64,000 nt of DNA from Isoetes taiwanensis (taxonomy: Eukaryota > Streptophyta > Lycopodiopsida > Isoetales > Isoetaceae). Below the pieces are notes generated by a model. It saw nothing but the letters and a program-made list of their open reading frames with translations, was not told the origin of the DNA and searched no databases. The translations under genes and the position numbers were made by a program. Each line of letters opens with the position of its first letter. Within the stretch, counting starts at the first letter, position 1. Location of the stretch: assembly GCA_021234155.1 (NCBI GenBank), contig JAJEKV010000082.1, forward strand, positions 1,671,377 through 1,735,376. Reading direction: 5' to 3'. This document shows, piece by piece, positions 12,700 to 24,599 of the stretch.

Positions 12700-15680
12700 T
12701 GAGCCACTATTTTCAATATTATCTGAACATATATACTTTTTTTTTGTGAGCTATCTTTTTGTTCTATGCCACAATCTAAATGAGGCTTGTGAAGCAATGT
12801 GTGTGGCGAGTTGGTATGGACCTAGTGATGTCTAAGATTTGTGAACTTTGGTCAAGGGTTTAAACCCTACCTTAGATGTCATTTCTTGATGGGAGTTGCT
12901 AGGGGTTATATTAATGATGAACCCGATGCGGTAGAAACACTACTGTTGATACATATTTCACTATGGTGTCGGTAGCAACCACATATGGATAGGATATGTG
13001 AGGTATACTACTAGCGCCCAGGTACGTTTGGTGACTTCCTAATATGAATAGCAAGCAAAAGTACCTATGCTTCCTTAGTGACTTCCTAATATGGACATCA
13101 CAAGAGGCCCGCGGCCGTGATAATTTGAGACTTGTGACCGGCGATAGCTGGGAGCGGATCTCCTATGTGACCCACTGCCATTCCCCTCCAAAACAAAATG
13201 GCGATGGGTTTTCTTTAGATTAACGGCATCCGTCATTTGTTGCTTGGTGCGCGGCATGATTCTTGCGGGAAAAGAGCACCGGCCCAGGCTGATTGAAACA
13301 AAGTTAATATCTGTTTATCTCTTGCTTAGACTTTCTTGCGGATTACGGCGCAATGCGAAGAAGAGCATCGATTTGTCTTCTGAGCCGCGATTTGAAGCGG
13401 TAGATTTATCTTGCATAGCGGCCGTGATTTGAAGACAAAATTTGACGAATCTTGTAGAGCCGCGCTTTGAAGCGAGCTTACGAGCGGTTAGCGGAAGGGC
13501 GAGTGAATGCATTACTCTGACCCTACGGCGTGGCACAATCCCGACCCTCCAATCCAAGCGCAGGAGGGGCTGAATATCGGCGACGGGGAACGCTGCGTCA
13601 TTGGTGTATTGAGTACCAGCACGTTTGTCCGCAAACCAGTCGGCGGCCCAACTTTGATTCCGCATTATAGGGCATATATACGTGTCAAAGCAAGAACCAT
13701 CTTCCGCTGAAAACCCAGGCCCACCTTGTATTTTGTGCTCCTTTGCATACCAATTCGAAGATTGGACACATTTTTTTGGTTCTTATTATTTATTATCTGC
13801 TAAAATACTGTCTACTCCCAGTTGGGAATCAAGTAAGCATGAACAAGTTTGTAATTTGGAAGGTGAGTTTCATTGCCAATATTATAACAAAATTCAACGC
13901 AGGTAAAATATAGTTTGCCATAGAGTCACATTGACTAGACCATCCAGATTTGATTTGTGGTCTTATCTATATACACTCTCCATGGTACACTGAATTCATA
14001 TCAATAGACCCATATTTAAAATCTACATGCAAAGAATGAGCCAAAGGAATTCTAGGATATGCTATTACGGTTAGCAGTAAGGCAAAAACGCTAGCTCATT
14101 GTTGAGAACCCACGGAAAGTACCCATTTCAATAATGTATGTGTTTAAAATGGACTAAACATGGTCCAAAACCTAGCCTTTTCATATATTCGTACAGAAAA
14201 GTTCCAAAAAAAACCCACATAGTATAACTCAGATGGTTTGTATGGGATTTCAAGATGAACCCCCTTTGAGATAGACATTGCTCCTTCTAAACAATCTGTC
14301 ATTTTGCATTGATCCACCCCAATCTTGGAGCTGCCTTGCCCCAGATAAGCCTTACATTCAGACAATGTGTCTCTATAGCTACAATTCAAACTTCGCAACA
14401 GCTTCAAATCTAAACTATTATCATGCTTGAATGTCATTTGTGATGTGGAGAATAGAATTGTGGTAATGGCTACCTTGCTGCAGGTGATAGTCTTCACCAT
14501 TCCTTCTAGATGGTTAGTTGAATGAGTTTCGATCCTTTTGCATTGCAAATGCCCCAATAAAGTTTTCATTGCATGACACTCATGCCTTATATAAAGGTAG
14601 ACTTAAAGGCCTTGATCAGCTTTGAACTTTATACTTTAAATTAATTGCTTCTTAGCAAACATTCTGACATTTTTTTTTAAGTGTTTAGGTCTGATAATTG
14701 AAAGCCATTATGGTCATTGCAAAGCAAATGTTACTTGACTTCAAAGTTGAATTTGTGTTTAGGAGTCTGGAGTTAGAGGGGTATGCGCAGAGATGGCCCT
14801 CTATAGGGACCCATGGATCAAGCAGAATGAGATCCTTAACGTGTAGTGGCAATGCATGGGATTTTGCAAGAGAGATATGAACAGAAAGCACAAAACAAAG
14901 GAAATTGTATGCCAAGATAAGAATCCCTTGAATATCATAAGAAGTAAATGAGATCTCGTAGAACAGCGAGACAAAAACTGAAATAAGTGTACTAGTCTCT
15001 CTAAAACTTAAGGTCTAGCAAGGGTGATGCATCTAACTGTTAATCGGTATGCATATCTTCAAAGACACGGTGAACCTCTATTTGGAACAAAAGCCACGGC
15101 ATTCAATTATAGCGGGAATAGGTCACGGAGGCCAAAGCATCGACCGCTGGCATTGGGAGATTGCAATAGTAAAGCGGAGACGCCCAATGAGCAGGAAGCA
15201 GTGAAGACTGTACTTACAAAGTAACACAAAGCCTTGCTTGTAGCCGGAAGCAGATGGATCTCGATGAGAGTGGCTGACTCTTTCCAAAAAATTAGCATTG
15301 AGTCTTGGTACGCATTAGCCATGGTTTTCCAACCTCAATCATTTGGGATGTATCATCAATTCTACATTTGTGATCCAAGGTTTCCCCTTCACCGGGGCAT
15401 TCCCTACCTTTAAAGCAGGATCCGAATGGAGATCTGTAGATATATATGTGTTGGGGTCAATTAGCTTTTGACCAACCAAAGTATTAGTCCAAAAAGGAGG
15501 AATACCAATCATAGGTGAAAGGCTACAGTAAAGGGGAAACTAGCGGCGTATAAGGACATTCATAGATGTTGGGGAAGCATTTTATATCTGGCTTGAAACG
15601 GCGCATAATTCACGTAGCGTCCGGAACTGACACTGGCGTTCTCATTGGGGGAAGTAAGTATTGAGAGGGAGGCCCAATTC
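12700..15680. other. No recognised gene
   Basis: The longest open frame is 14569-14144 on the minus strand (141 codons, Cys- and Ser-containing, no family recognised, no evidence that it is real). A phrase GTGACTTCCTAATATG occurs twice near 13030 and 13077. A GC-richer patch at 13080-13660 has overlapping open frames on both strands and no recognisable product. Confidence 0.5.
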
Positions 15681-16290
15681 AGGGTGGTCATTCAAGATAG
15701 ACGGAAGACTGTGAAAAGAGCCTAAGTGTTGTAAGTAAAGTTCTCAATCTCCAATTCCTCACACATGTATGTACTTATGGACCTCATACAAAACGCCCCT
15801 TCCTATTCAAAGGAGCCAAACCGCCCAGCAAGCTTCGGGCGTACTACTGAAGCATTAACCTAGAATTTGATCATGAAGATACTTTATTGTCGCTAACACT
15901 ATGATCTACTTATTGAATATCCCTTAAGCCAGGTGGACGTGTGACATCGCATAAATCATGCCAATTCAAGAGATGGTCAGGCTCTCAAGGCAAACCGCGG
16001 AGACTATTAGAAGGAAACCTAAAGTGTTGTAAGTAAAATTTCTAAATAATTCCTCACACACATGTATGTACCCTTGGACCTCTGCCATAGAAATTTGCTT
16101 CTATTCAAGAGGCAATAACAAGCTGGGAACTGCATTACTCACACTTTGAAGAGCATTAACCTAGGACTGATCATGAAGATACTTGTTGTCTTGCTGCAAC
16201 AGTCACCTTGTGGATATCCCCTTGGAAAGCACAGGGTGGACCGTCAATGAACTTGTCGGCGGTGTCTGCGCGATAGAAATCATGCATGAC
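15680..16290. repeat. Diverged tandem duplication, unit about 300 bp
   Basis: The segment from about 15680 to 15975 is repeated from about 15976 to 16290. Shared phrases occur in order in both copies: CTAAGTGTTGTAAGTAAA / CTAAAGTGTTGTAAGTAAAA, CCTCACACATGTATGTAC, TGGACCTC, AGCATTAACCTAG, TGATCATGAAGATACTT, and an AAATCATGC near the end. Identity is clearly well below 100 percent with small indels, so it is an old duplication. Confidence 0.75.
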
Positions 16291-17550
16291 ATAGGCCCAT
16301 AGAATTTTGGACAAAGTGAGAAGAATAGAAGAAATCTTTTGTCTTCCACAGTGTGAAAGGTAAGTAAGGCACAAAAAAGTCCTTTTTAAGTCAATGGTAA
16401 AAGGTCTGGCGAGGAAGATAGGAGGCCTTCTTGGTGAAGGCTCATCGGCCAGCACCATTGGCATTGAACCCTCTGAGCACAAAAAGATGTCTTCATGACT
16501 TCATATAATCCAAATAGCTTTTGGGCTTGGGGAAATTACTAGGAACATTGATAGCTAAAGCTATGTAAGTCTCTTGCTATTGATGGACTTCATCTGCAGA
16601 CTGGATTACCTGTTGCAATTGATGTTCTAGATCTTTGATTTTGTTTTTCTTTTTCTACAAGGAGATGAAGTTGTTCTTTGATTTTCTGATGAGCATCGTG
16701 GCTGGAAAGGTGTAGGACTTTGGTAAGAGCATGGCGGGAGGCTGTCTCAGCGTCATCCCTGTCTTTTGTTTTTTTGCGAGGTCCTTGCATTTTTGTACTT
16801 GAAGTCACGTGACATGGGTTTGAACAACTGACTAAGCGGCTTCCTCCCAAAGCAATCTGGGACTTTACCCCACCATCAGGTGGCATGATCACGATGAGTG
16901 AAATTCATTATGCAACCCCATCTGAAAGAGCTTTGCTTATATCTGCAAAGAGCCTTGTCTTTGGCGTGAAAGTGAGTCGAGAAAACATTCTGGTAGCTTT
17001 GGGTTGTGGCGATGCTCTTCCAGTGGCTTGGCGTGCCTCCTGTTCTTTAAGGAGAGCAACCCGTGTCTCTAACAAAGCACCATGTTTACTTTGAAGACTT
17101 TCGTCCGAGGCTTTAGATACGGCGTGGCAGCACGAATCCCATAACGCTAAAAGCCATAGAATCCATATATTCTTTAAGATTTGCGTAAGGTGATCCTCGA
17201 TTCCACGGAAGCAGGTAGCAATTGGCCACATTCTATTCATACTCATCTGATTGCGAAATAAAGTGATGAATGCGAGGCATGATGGTGATTCCACGGGAAG
17301 AATAGAAGCGGTTGGGCAATGGGCTGGGATGTGAAGTAAGGCTTTGGTGAGGATGTGGGCTTATCAAGCGATGTGAATAGAGATGAAGTGACATGGATGA
17401 CCTTTGAAGAGAGATTGAGCATCGGGAGTTGTAATCACGAAAGAATGTCGGTCTCTGCGTGGGGTCGAGAGGTCTCTTCTTGAAGTTAATGATTTGGGCC
17501 AGATCCTTGAAGGTAATGGAGCTAGAAGCACACGTGAGGGTGACATGAAG
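16170..17550 (-). pseudogene. Unidentified decayed ORFs, minus strand
   Basis: Three neighbouring minus-strand open frames (17294-16908, 16892-16590 and 16482-16171) have coding-like composition and seem to be pieces of one broken reading frame. The first reads LLKEQEARQATGRASPQP, the second SSHDAHQKIKEQLHLLVEKE and the third CAFQGDIHKVTVAARQQ. The middle piece is charged and heptad-like, as in a coiled coil. They lie 3' of the gypsy integrase on the same strand, so they could be an extra ORF of that element or an unrelated older element. No family recognised. Confidence 0.3.
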
Positions 17551-18860
17551 GCCTAATGGAATCGACTAAGCGTCTGAAGGCATTTGAATAATGGCACAGA
17601 GTATGCCTTCATAGCGGGAATCCAAGACGGGCAGGAGCTTGCAGAAGGCGCGTCCACTTCTTGGAGAAGGCGGAGCGATCACGGGGCCAATCAACAAAAC
17701 TAGTTGAATGAATAGCGCAAACCATTTATAAAGAAAGGCTTGTTGATATGGGTGACTCTTGTGAGAATGTATAAGGAGAATTTCCTACATAAAGAAACTT
17801 ATTAAGCTTCGCGGGGGAAGCGGCAATAGTTGTCGACTTATTATTTGTGGTCACATATGGGACTTGACCATATCTTAGTAACATCATGATCTTGCAAAAC
17901 AGCCCAATTCAAAAGAAAGATGCATCTGGGTATTTGATAATGCTTGGGTCGAGAGAAGCTTTGATTGAGATAATCACGAAACGCAGATAACCCGTTATCT
18001 GGTACTTGACATCAATCTTTACCAAACTGACAACAAATTGCAAAAGGATTAAGCCAAATCCGTGAAGGGAGTTGTAGGCGATAAAATCAAGATCAACTGC
18101 CTTTTTTAGCCTTATCTCTTTGGCACGAAGGGCGGTGAAGATAGGCGTTGAGAAATGCAGGATAAGAAAGATCCCAGAGTTACAGCATGGGCTCAGGTGG
18201 CTTTGCGGTGGCTAATTTACGGGTCGCGGCAGCCATGTCGATTAAGGTAAAGAGGATGAGAGTGAAAGTCGAATGGTAGAAAAGTTAGACTTTTAAGGTT
18301 AGGTAATACGTTCAACATAGAGCTTTTTATAGGGAGTTCAAAACCAAAATCTGGACCGTGAATCACGCTGGATGGAAGCATGAGGAAAAGAGCTGATCCG
18401 CGAACCAAATTTTGGCTAAGTCGAGAAAGCGAAAGCATAAAAGATCAATAGTGGAGATTGACAAGAATGAATAGATGCGTGTTACGGGTGGCTCCTGCTT
18501 TGCATGAACAATTTGGACCTCTGGGAGATGAAAACGAGAGAGAATGTCAATGGATGGTGGCGCTGTACGACAACCTGAGCCCACGGTCAAGCTATATGGG
18601 CGTGGTCTTGCATGCACCTTTGCGGATCACGACCCGGGGTTATGTGATCCTAGGGCCTATGCACCCAGAACCACAGAGTAGAAGGAAGATTAGGCAAGAT
18701 TTTGTGTAAAAGCAAGGGTACCCATCACGATTAAGTAAGGGCTATGTTCATTTTAAACTACTATAATAGGCAAAAGCCATTAACAAGGTAGGTAAATTAG
18801 GTGCCATCTAATTAAACAAGTTGAAACACACTTGATTGTACCACCTTAATGATTTTTATG
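17551..18860. other. No recognised gene
   Basis: Only short open frames of no recognised family. By position this could hold the integrase C-terminus, 3' untranslated region and 3' LTR of the minus-strand gypsy element, but I could not define an LTR boundary or polypurine tract. Confidence 0.4.
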
Positions 18861-18869
18861 GGCAACCAA

Positions 18870-19760
18870 ATTTATAAAGATGTATGGGTCGTAGGAAGAA
18901 CTTGTCTCATTGGTGAAGTTTTTGTTTTGATCATGTTTGCCATGTGGGATTTGTTGGGCGGTAGAACTGAATGGACATACTGGAACTGTGGTGGTGGCAT
19001 TGGGCCTTTTGTAGCAGCCAAGGAGAGATCATATCTGATCTGTGAAATAACTGGTGGGCGGGAATATTTCAAGGCATCAAAGAACTGTGACGCCTCAGTG
19101 CGGTGTGGCATTTTATGGCCTTGTTGCTTAGGCCCATAAGGCGTTGGGTAACTTTTTGCCAATCTTTCTGGAAGCATCACAAATTTTCACGAGGATGGTG
19201 GGAGGAGTCTTGTTGGTGCTTTCCAACAAGACTATTACATAGTGGATAATATGATGCTCTTAGATGATGTATATGCAAGTACTCAGTGAGTTCCTTAATT
19301 ATGTGATTGACCGAAATGGGCACGGTCTCTCACCAGTTCAGTGAAGTGATTTTGCATGTAGAGCACCACGTTGCCATGATTATTTGTGGTATTGTCGGGG
19401 TAGCATACAAGAACGGCCACTTAATGGCATAATCGTGAGAACAAGAATGTATAGAACCGCGGGGTGGGCGAGGTGGATCAATAAATTGCTCAAATCCATC
19501 ATCCATTTCGCTTTGAAGAGTAGAAGCGTGTAGCGGAGTTAATGTTAAGTGTCCGCGGGGCGTAAGGCCATCTTATACATTTGGCGGGCGTCGCATTGGC
19601 GGCATGAGCTTGAGCATCTTTGAGCGGTATGGGTCAAAAATAGCCGGTAAAAGGATTTTTTAGATTGCCATTCGCCATGCGAAAATGTCCGTGAAATGTC
19701 CACCTGAAGTGGCTGTATGCTTGGCGAAAAATCTCTAGGACTTCATGAGGAAGAACACAT
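18870..19760 (-). pseudogene. Ty3/gypsy integrase remnant
   Basis: Read on the minus strand downstream of RNase H. Near 19750-19610 the sequence matches the start of a gypsy integrase with its zinc-finger region (EIFRQAYSHF, HFRMANGNLKN, then PIPLKDAQAHAAN). At about 19300-19150 it matches the catalytic-core end (ELTEYLHIHHLRASYYP and, in shifted frames, CNSLVGKHQQ and ICDASRKDWQK). The core is broken by several frameshifts and stops, so no active integrase is possible. Order and orientation agree with the RT and RNase H fragments at higher coordinates, which makes this the 3' part of the same element. Confidence 0.8.
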
Positions 19761-19993
19761 CTTCACAAAATCATATCCTCGCCACGTTTGTAGAGATGTC
19801 TAGCTACCATGGTATAGTCATGGACTTCTCGAAGAAAATTGTGTGGCGTGAGCATAATTTGTCTGGAAGGCGTGGGATCTGAGATGTTAATGCACACGAG
19901 AAAGATATTGTTGATAGTCATGGAACCGGTTGGCATAGCCATGACCCAAAAGTTGAGCATCGAGCGATCAATGCGAAACTTCTAAGGGCCGGA

Positions 19994-20497
19994 TCATGGG
20001 TGTGGATGCGAAGATAACCGAGGCGCCACATGAGACTCTGCTTGTTGTATGATTTCAAAGGGGGGAAACTCTTGTAGTAGTAGCACCCAGCGAGCAATGT
20101 GTCCCATGGGTGTGGTTTTATTGATCAGATAGAGGAGAGCTTGATGATCCACAAAAAACTTGATTTTGCTATCCAGCAGATAGTCATGGAACCATTGTAC
20201 GCAAAAGATGAGTCCAAGCGCTTCCCATTCCATGGCAGAATAATTCTTCTTCACAGGGTTGAGTTTTCTGCTCGCATAGCGAATCGATTTGTCTTGTTGA
20301 GAGTCACACTCTTGGGAGAGAACAATGCCAATAGCAAAAGCCGAAACATCCACATGGACGTGAAATGATTTGTTTCGGGATGGAACAAGAACATGGGCTA
20401 GTGTAAGCAAAACTTTCAATTTCTGAAAGGCCTCCGCCTTGGAATTCCAAGCATAAGTGGATTCATCACCTCGTGAGTTTGTGGATGAAATCCGCAA
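19994..20497 (-). pseudogene. Ty3/gypsy RNase H domain
   Basis: A 167-codon open frame with a clear RNase H of the gypsy type (RT_RNaseH_2 family). Landmarks: EAFQKLKVLLT near residue 22, FHVHVDVSAFAIGIVLSQ near residue 45 (first catalytic Asp), SAMEWEALGLIFCVQWFHDYL near residue 87 (Glu), and FFVDHQALLYLINK near residue 114 (second Asp of the DHxAL motif). RNase H removes the RNA strand during retrotransposon cDNA synthesis. The frame breaks off from the RT upstream and the integrase downstream, so the element cannot express a full polyprotein. Confidence 0.93.
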
Positions 20498-20708
20498 TGG
20501 TAGCTAATTCAGGAATGAAGGTAGCATAATAATTGACTTTCCCAAGAAAGAAGCATGTCTCCTTAATATTGGTAAACTACGGGCCTTTAATATGACTTAT
20601 CTAGGCGGGGTCCATGGTACAATCAGGTGTTTTACTAACTTCGCTAGCCAAAGAACGCACGAGTGACCTGAAGTACTTTCGAGTTCAAGCCCGATGCGAT
20701 TCATCATA

Positions 20709-21050
20709 TTATTTTGAAGGAGCAAGCTCAAGTTTGGAGAGATGATCATCCATTGTGCTGTAAGCAGAAAAGTCATCTTGAAAGACTTGCAGAAAAATAT
20801 TATCTTTCATGTAATCCTGAAAAATAGAAAGCATAATGCACTGAAAAGTAGAAGGTGAGTTGGACAAACCAAAGGGGACCACTTTACAGGCAAAACTACC
20901 CCACGGCATGGTGAAAGTTGTCTTTAACTGATCCTCAAAGCAAATGGAAATCTGATTGTAGCCTGAAAAGCCATCCATGAAGGAGTACATTGACCGTGAA
21001 AGCGAGAAATTATCACGTTTCGTGGCCAAATTGACTTTTCGGTAGTTCAT
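20709..21050 (-). pseudogene. Ty3/gypsy reverse transcriptase fragment
   Basis: A 113-codon open frame matching the palm of gypsy reverse transcriptase: NYRKVNLATKRDNFSL at the start (family DYRxLN..T.KD.FPL), FMDGFSGYNQI near residue 29, TTFTMPWGSFACKVVPFGLS near residue 45, then FQDDFSAYS near residue 90, where the family has F/Y-x-DD-F. Both catalytic Asp of the DD box remain. It is separated from RNase H (20497-19994) by about 200 bp with stops. Upstream (above 21060) only traces of the N-terminal RT (PYRM) are visible. I found no gag, primer-binding site or LTR with confidence. Confidence 0.92.
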
Positions 21051-21099
21051 GCAAGCACGAATTTTCCCATCATGCGGTAGGGAGACTGAGGGGAATTTT

Positions 21100-22770
21100 A
21101 ATTTTACCCGGCTCTTGCGGCTCCAAAGGCATAAGGCTAAAAAGATGTCTGAGGATCAAGACGCGGTTCCTTGAGCATCAGAAAAACCAGCAAAGGCTCC
21201 ACTTCAGCGGCTATGTTGGAATATGGCTAAGCCGTGAAATGGCGTGGGCGTGGATAGCGCTTCGAAACGGCGTTAATGCGATATTGATAAGCGTGAACAT
21301 TTACTTCTAGTGTGTCAGCTATGACTTGCATAAGTTTGAGAATACTACGGCGGACAGCCTTGGGCATAACATGAGAGGCATAGTGTTTTCAAGATCAGGG
21401 AGCAAAATATACATGCGTCGCCTCGCGTTAAGTGAGGATAACCTCCACATGACCAAAAATTTGGTACACGTAATCTGTGGCATGGCGTCAAGGTGGAGTG
21501 TCGGATGTTGGCGGAATACCCGGGCCCGATCCGGTTAGTTGTTGCACGAGGAGGTTGAGAGCTTGATAGATCTCACTCTTGACTTGTTGGTACAACGACT
21601 GGCGGAGGAGGCGTGTTGAGTACAACCTGACCCCTAGCGGAGAAGTGTGCATTTTAAAAGCAGTGAGAGCTCACCGTTCCTCCACTGTAATGCACATAGC
21701 ACTAAACTACAGAATGGGCTTCCCTTTTTACATTGCAAAATAAGATAAGGGAAGTTTGAGGTTGAATGTGATAAGATTTACTAAAGACATAATAGAGTTA
21801 GAGACATATAGAGACTTGGGGTGTGTTGTGGTGGTGCATATGAATGGCGAGGTTCTTGAGGCATAAGCAGAGAAGTACATGGGTAAAAGGTATTTGTTGG
21901 TGGGAGCAATTAAAGCCGGGGAGATCCAGAAATTTTGGTGTCATGTGGCACTATGCCATGTAATGCCATCTGAGTCAAATTCGAGATCACTGTAGTAGGC
22001 ATTGACATATTGTCCACGCGAGTTTTACAAGAGATAAGAATAAAAGAATAAAACAAAAGGTGACTTTATAGAGATAAATAGTCCTTGAATATCATAAAAA
22101 TTACATGAAGGTCTAGTGAGCCCATTTGAGGCAACTGAAACCCTCATAATATAAGTCTCATCGAAAGTTAAAGGTCTAACTCTCTTGATATATATGGTAC
22201 ATTCGGCCCTCTGACCCAAAAGCCAGAAGCATACTCGCCGAGCCTTTGTGATCTCGATTGCCGACTCCTATATCATATGCTTGGTTGAAGGTGCTTTTCG
22301 GTTGCTGCATCATTAGTGCCGCCAAATCCACTAAGTTCAAGCGCCTCGGTGGTCACTTGTCACCCCTTGTCCTCTTCCTTCAGGCGTGGAGTTTACCATG
22401 GGTAGATGATAGTCTTGCTACACGATGCTCTACGTGACCTTGACCCTTGCTTTTGGGCTCTTGTGTCTTGGCACATTGAGTGCTCGAAGGAATAGTCGAG
22501 TGCACAGTGCCAAGCCTGGGAACTAACAATTTGGCAAGCGCAAAACCTAAGCGACAAGATAAATGATATTGTGAGATGCTACAAATTGTGAGGTGTCAAA
22601 GAGTTTGGGGAGTTCTTCCAGCAAATATTATTTAATCCTTTTGCTAGTGGTGATCTTGTTCTGCTTTTCTATCTTGTATGGTGGGTAGTGTTGCTCTAGT
22701 GGATATCTTCTCCTTTGAGGTTTTGGAGATCGAATTATGTAGTAGAGGTGTATGTTATCTGGCTAAAACT
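21100..22770. other. No recognised gene
   Basis: By position this should hold gag, protease and the 5' LTR of the minus-strand gypsy element, but no CCHC zinc knuckle or protease DTG motif was recognised and no LTR boundary was found. Confidence 0.4.
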
Positions 22771-23929
22771 TATTGGACGGGTGAAAGCATGTTGTAGTGG
22801 AACACCACAGGTGTGTCCCCACATCCCCCTAAAAATGTGGTGGAGATATCCAAATTTGTGAGATGCGATTTTAAATGTTTTTTGAAGCCTAGTGCAAATA
22901 TCTTTGCCCGGGGATTCAATCATTTCTTGAAGCGCAACAACCCAATTCCTCATACCCGGAGTCCCATTCCCAATTTCCTCGCCACCGTCCCATTTCCCCA
23001 ATCTCCCACCGTGATTTCTAAACCCACGACCCACGCCTTTCACGGAAATCTTTGACTGGCAGCAATCGGATGTGGATCAATCAGAGTTCATACCTTCAAT
23101 CATTTAATTTGGAAGCAAATGCACTTCGTCTCAAACGAACACGGGTAAGAGAAAGAGACTCGAACAAGAGCGGGGATCATAAAGAGCGCCAAAGGAAAAG
23201 ACAAGGAAGCTAAAGAAATTAGCAAAAATTGCATCGGCGAGGAGGATCACAGGCTTGACCTCTTTTTTAAAATGGGATGGTATTAAAATTGTTATCTTCA
23301 TTTCATAGCACCACTAAAAGAAGGCTTGTCTACTTGGCCGATAAGAAAGAGGTTTTACTAGATTATCTATGAGGATGACACAATGGACAATGATACTTGG
23401 CGAAGAAATTTGAAGATTTACAAGCGAGAGCATTGTCGTCGACAACACCAGACTTCCATTCAACTTGTGAAGAGATCTAGCGGCAATGTGAGTTTGTGAC
23501 CAAAGTGGTTGCTTGCTATGGCCACGTAAGAGAAGCATTATCTGCAGAAAGTGCTAATCTGTCGGTGCTTTCGAAGATTTTAAATAAGCTGGCCGGGTGT
23601 TCATCCCTGGAATCTTACCAAAGCAAAATTGAAGAGGAAGAGATAGATTGCAAAGGGGAAATGGGTTTGTACAAAAGAAAGAGTTAGAAGAGCGGTCACA
23701 ATTCCCAATTAAATCATAGAACTTGTCGCGACAATTTTGGACGAAAGCGATGAGGTCTCGAGATACAAGGATATTGATTCGAGGAAGATTGGAGCAGAAA
23801 TGTAAGAGGATCATGCCACTCACTATCTGCGGAAGAATCTGAGGTTATTTCATTTTTCTTCATCTTCACCACATTTTATTGTTAATGTGGTATGTGGTAT
23901 GGTTAGTGATTGCTTGTGATATGTAGTTC

Positions 23930-24465
23930 TTTGTGGTGAGGCGATGGTGTGAAATAAATCTTTGTCAATATATATGCTTTGTGGTGCCTAGTGTGGTGAA
24001 TAACATGGTCTGTAAAATACATCTTTATGTCTAATGCTATGTATGTGGTGCCTAGTGTGGTGAATAACGTGGTGTAAAATAAATCTTGTAATATGCTATG
24101 TGGTCCCCTGGTGTGGTGAATAACATGGTGTGGTGCCTAGTGTGGTGTCTAGTGTGGTGCCTAGTGTGGTGCAGTGTGGTGCCTAGTGTGGTGAAAAAAT
24201 ATGGTGTAAAATGAATCTTTAATACTCCTATTCTATGTGGTACTAGTGTGGTGAATAGAAATTGTAAGATGAATGTCTGTAATATATGCTATGTGAATTT
24301 GCCTAGTGTGGTGAAAAAAATATAGTGTACAATAAATTATGTAATATATGTGTTGTGGTGCCTAATGTAGTGAAATAAGGAAGTGTAAAAGATGAATATG
24401 CAATATATGCTATGTGAATTTGCCTAGTGTGGTGGAGAAAATGTAGTGTGCAATAAATATGCTGA
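23930..24465. repeat. Degenerate minisatellite, about 60-bp unit
   Basis: Roughly nine units share TGTGGTGCCTAGTGTGGTGA, then a short A/T spacer, then GTGTAAAATAAATC and AATATATGCTATG. Units vary by small deletions, and part of the array (about 24125-24195) is a local expansion of the 13-bp core GTGGTGCCTAGTG. No open frame of note crosses it. Confidence 0.85.
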
Positions 24466-24599
24466 TCACCTTGTATCTTCCTGATTGCAATTGTTAAGAG
24501 GAAATTCAAGGCCAGAACATCCTAGTGTTATGATCAAGGCGAGAGGATGTTTGAAAAGGCTGAAAACCATGGTTTGTTGTAAAAATTAAGGACTTCAAT

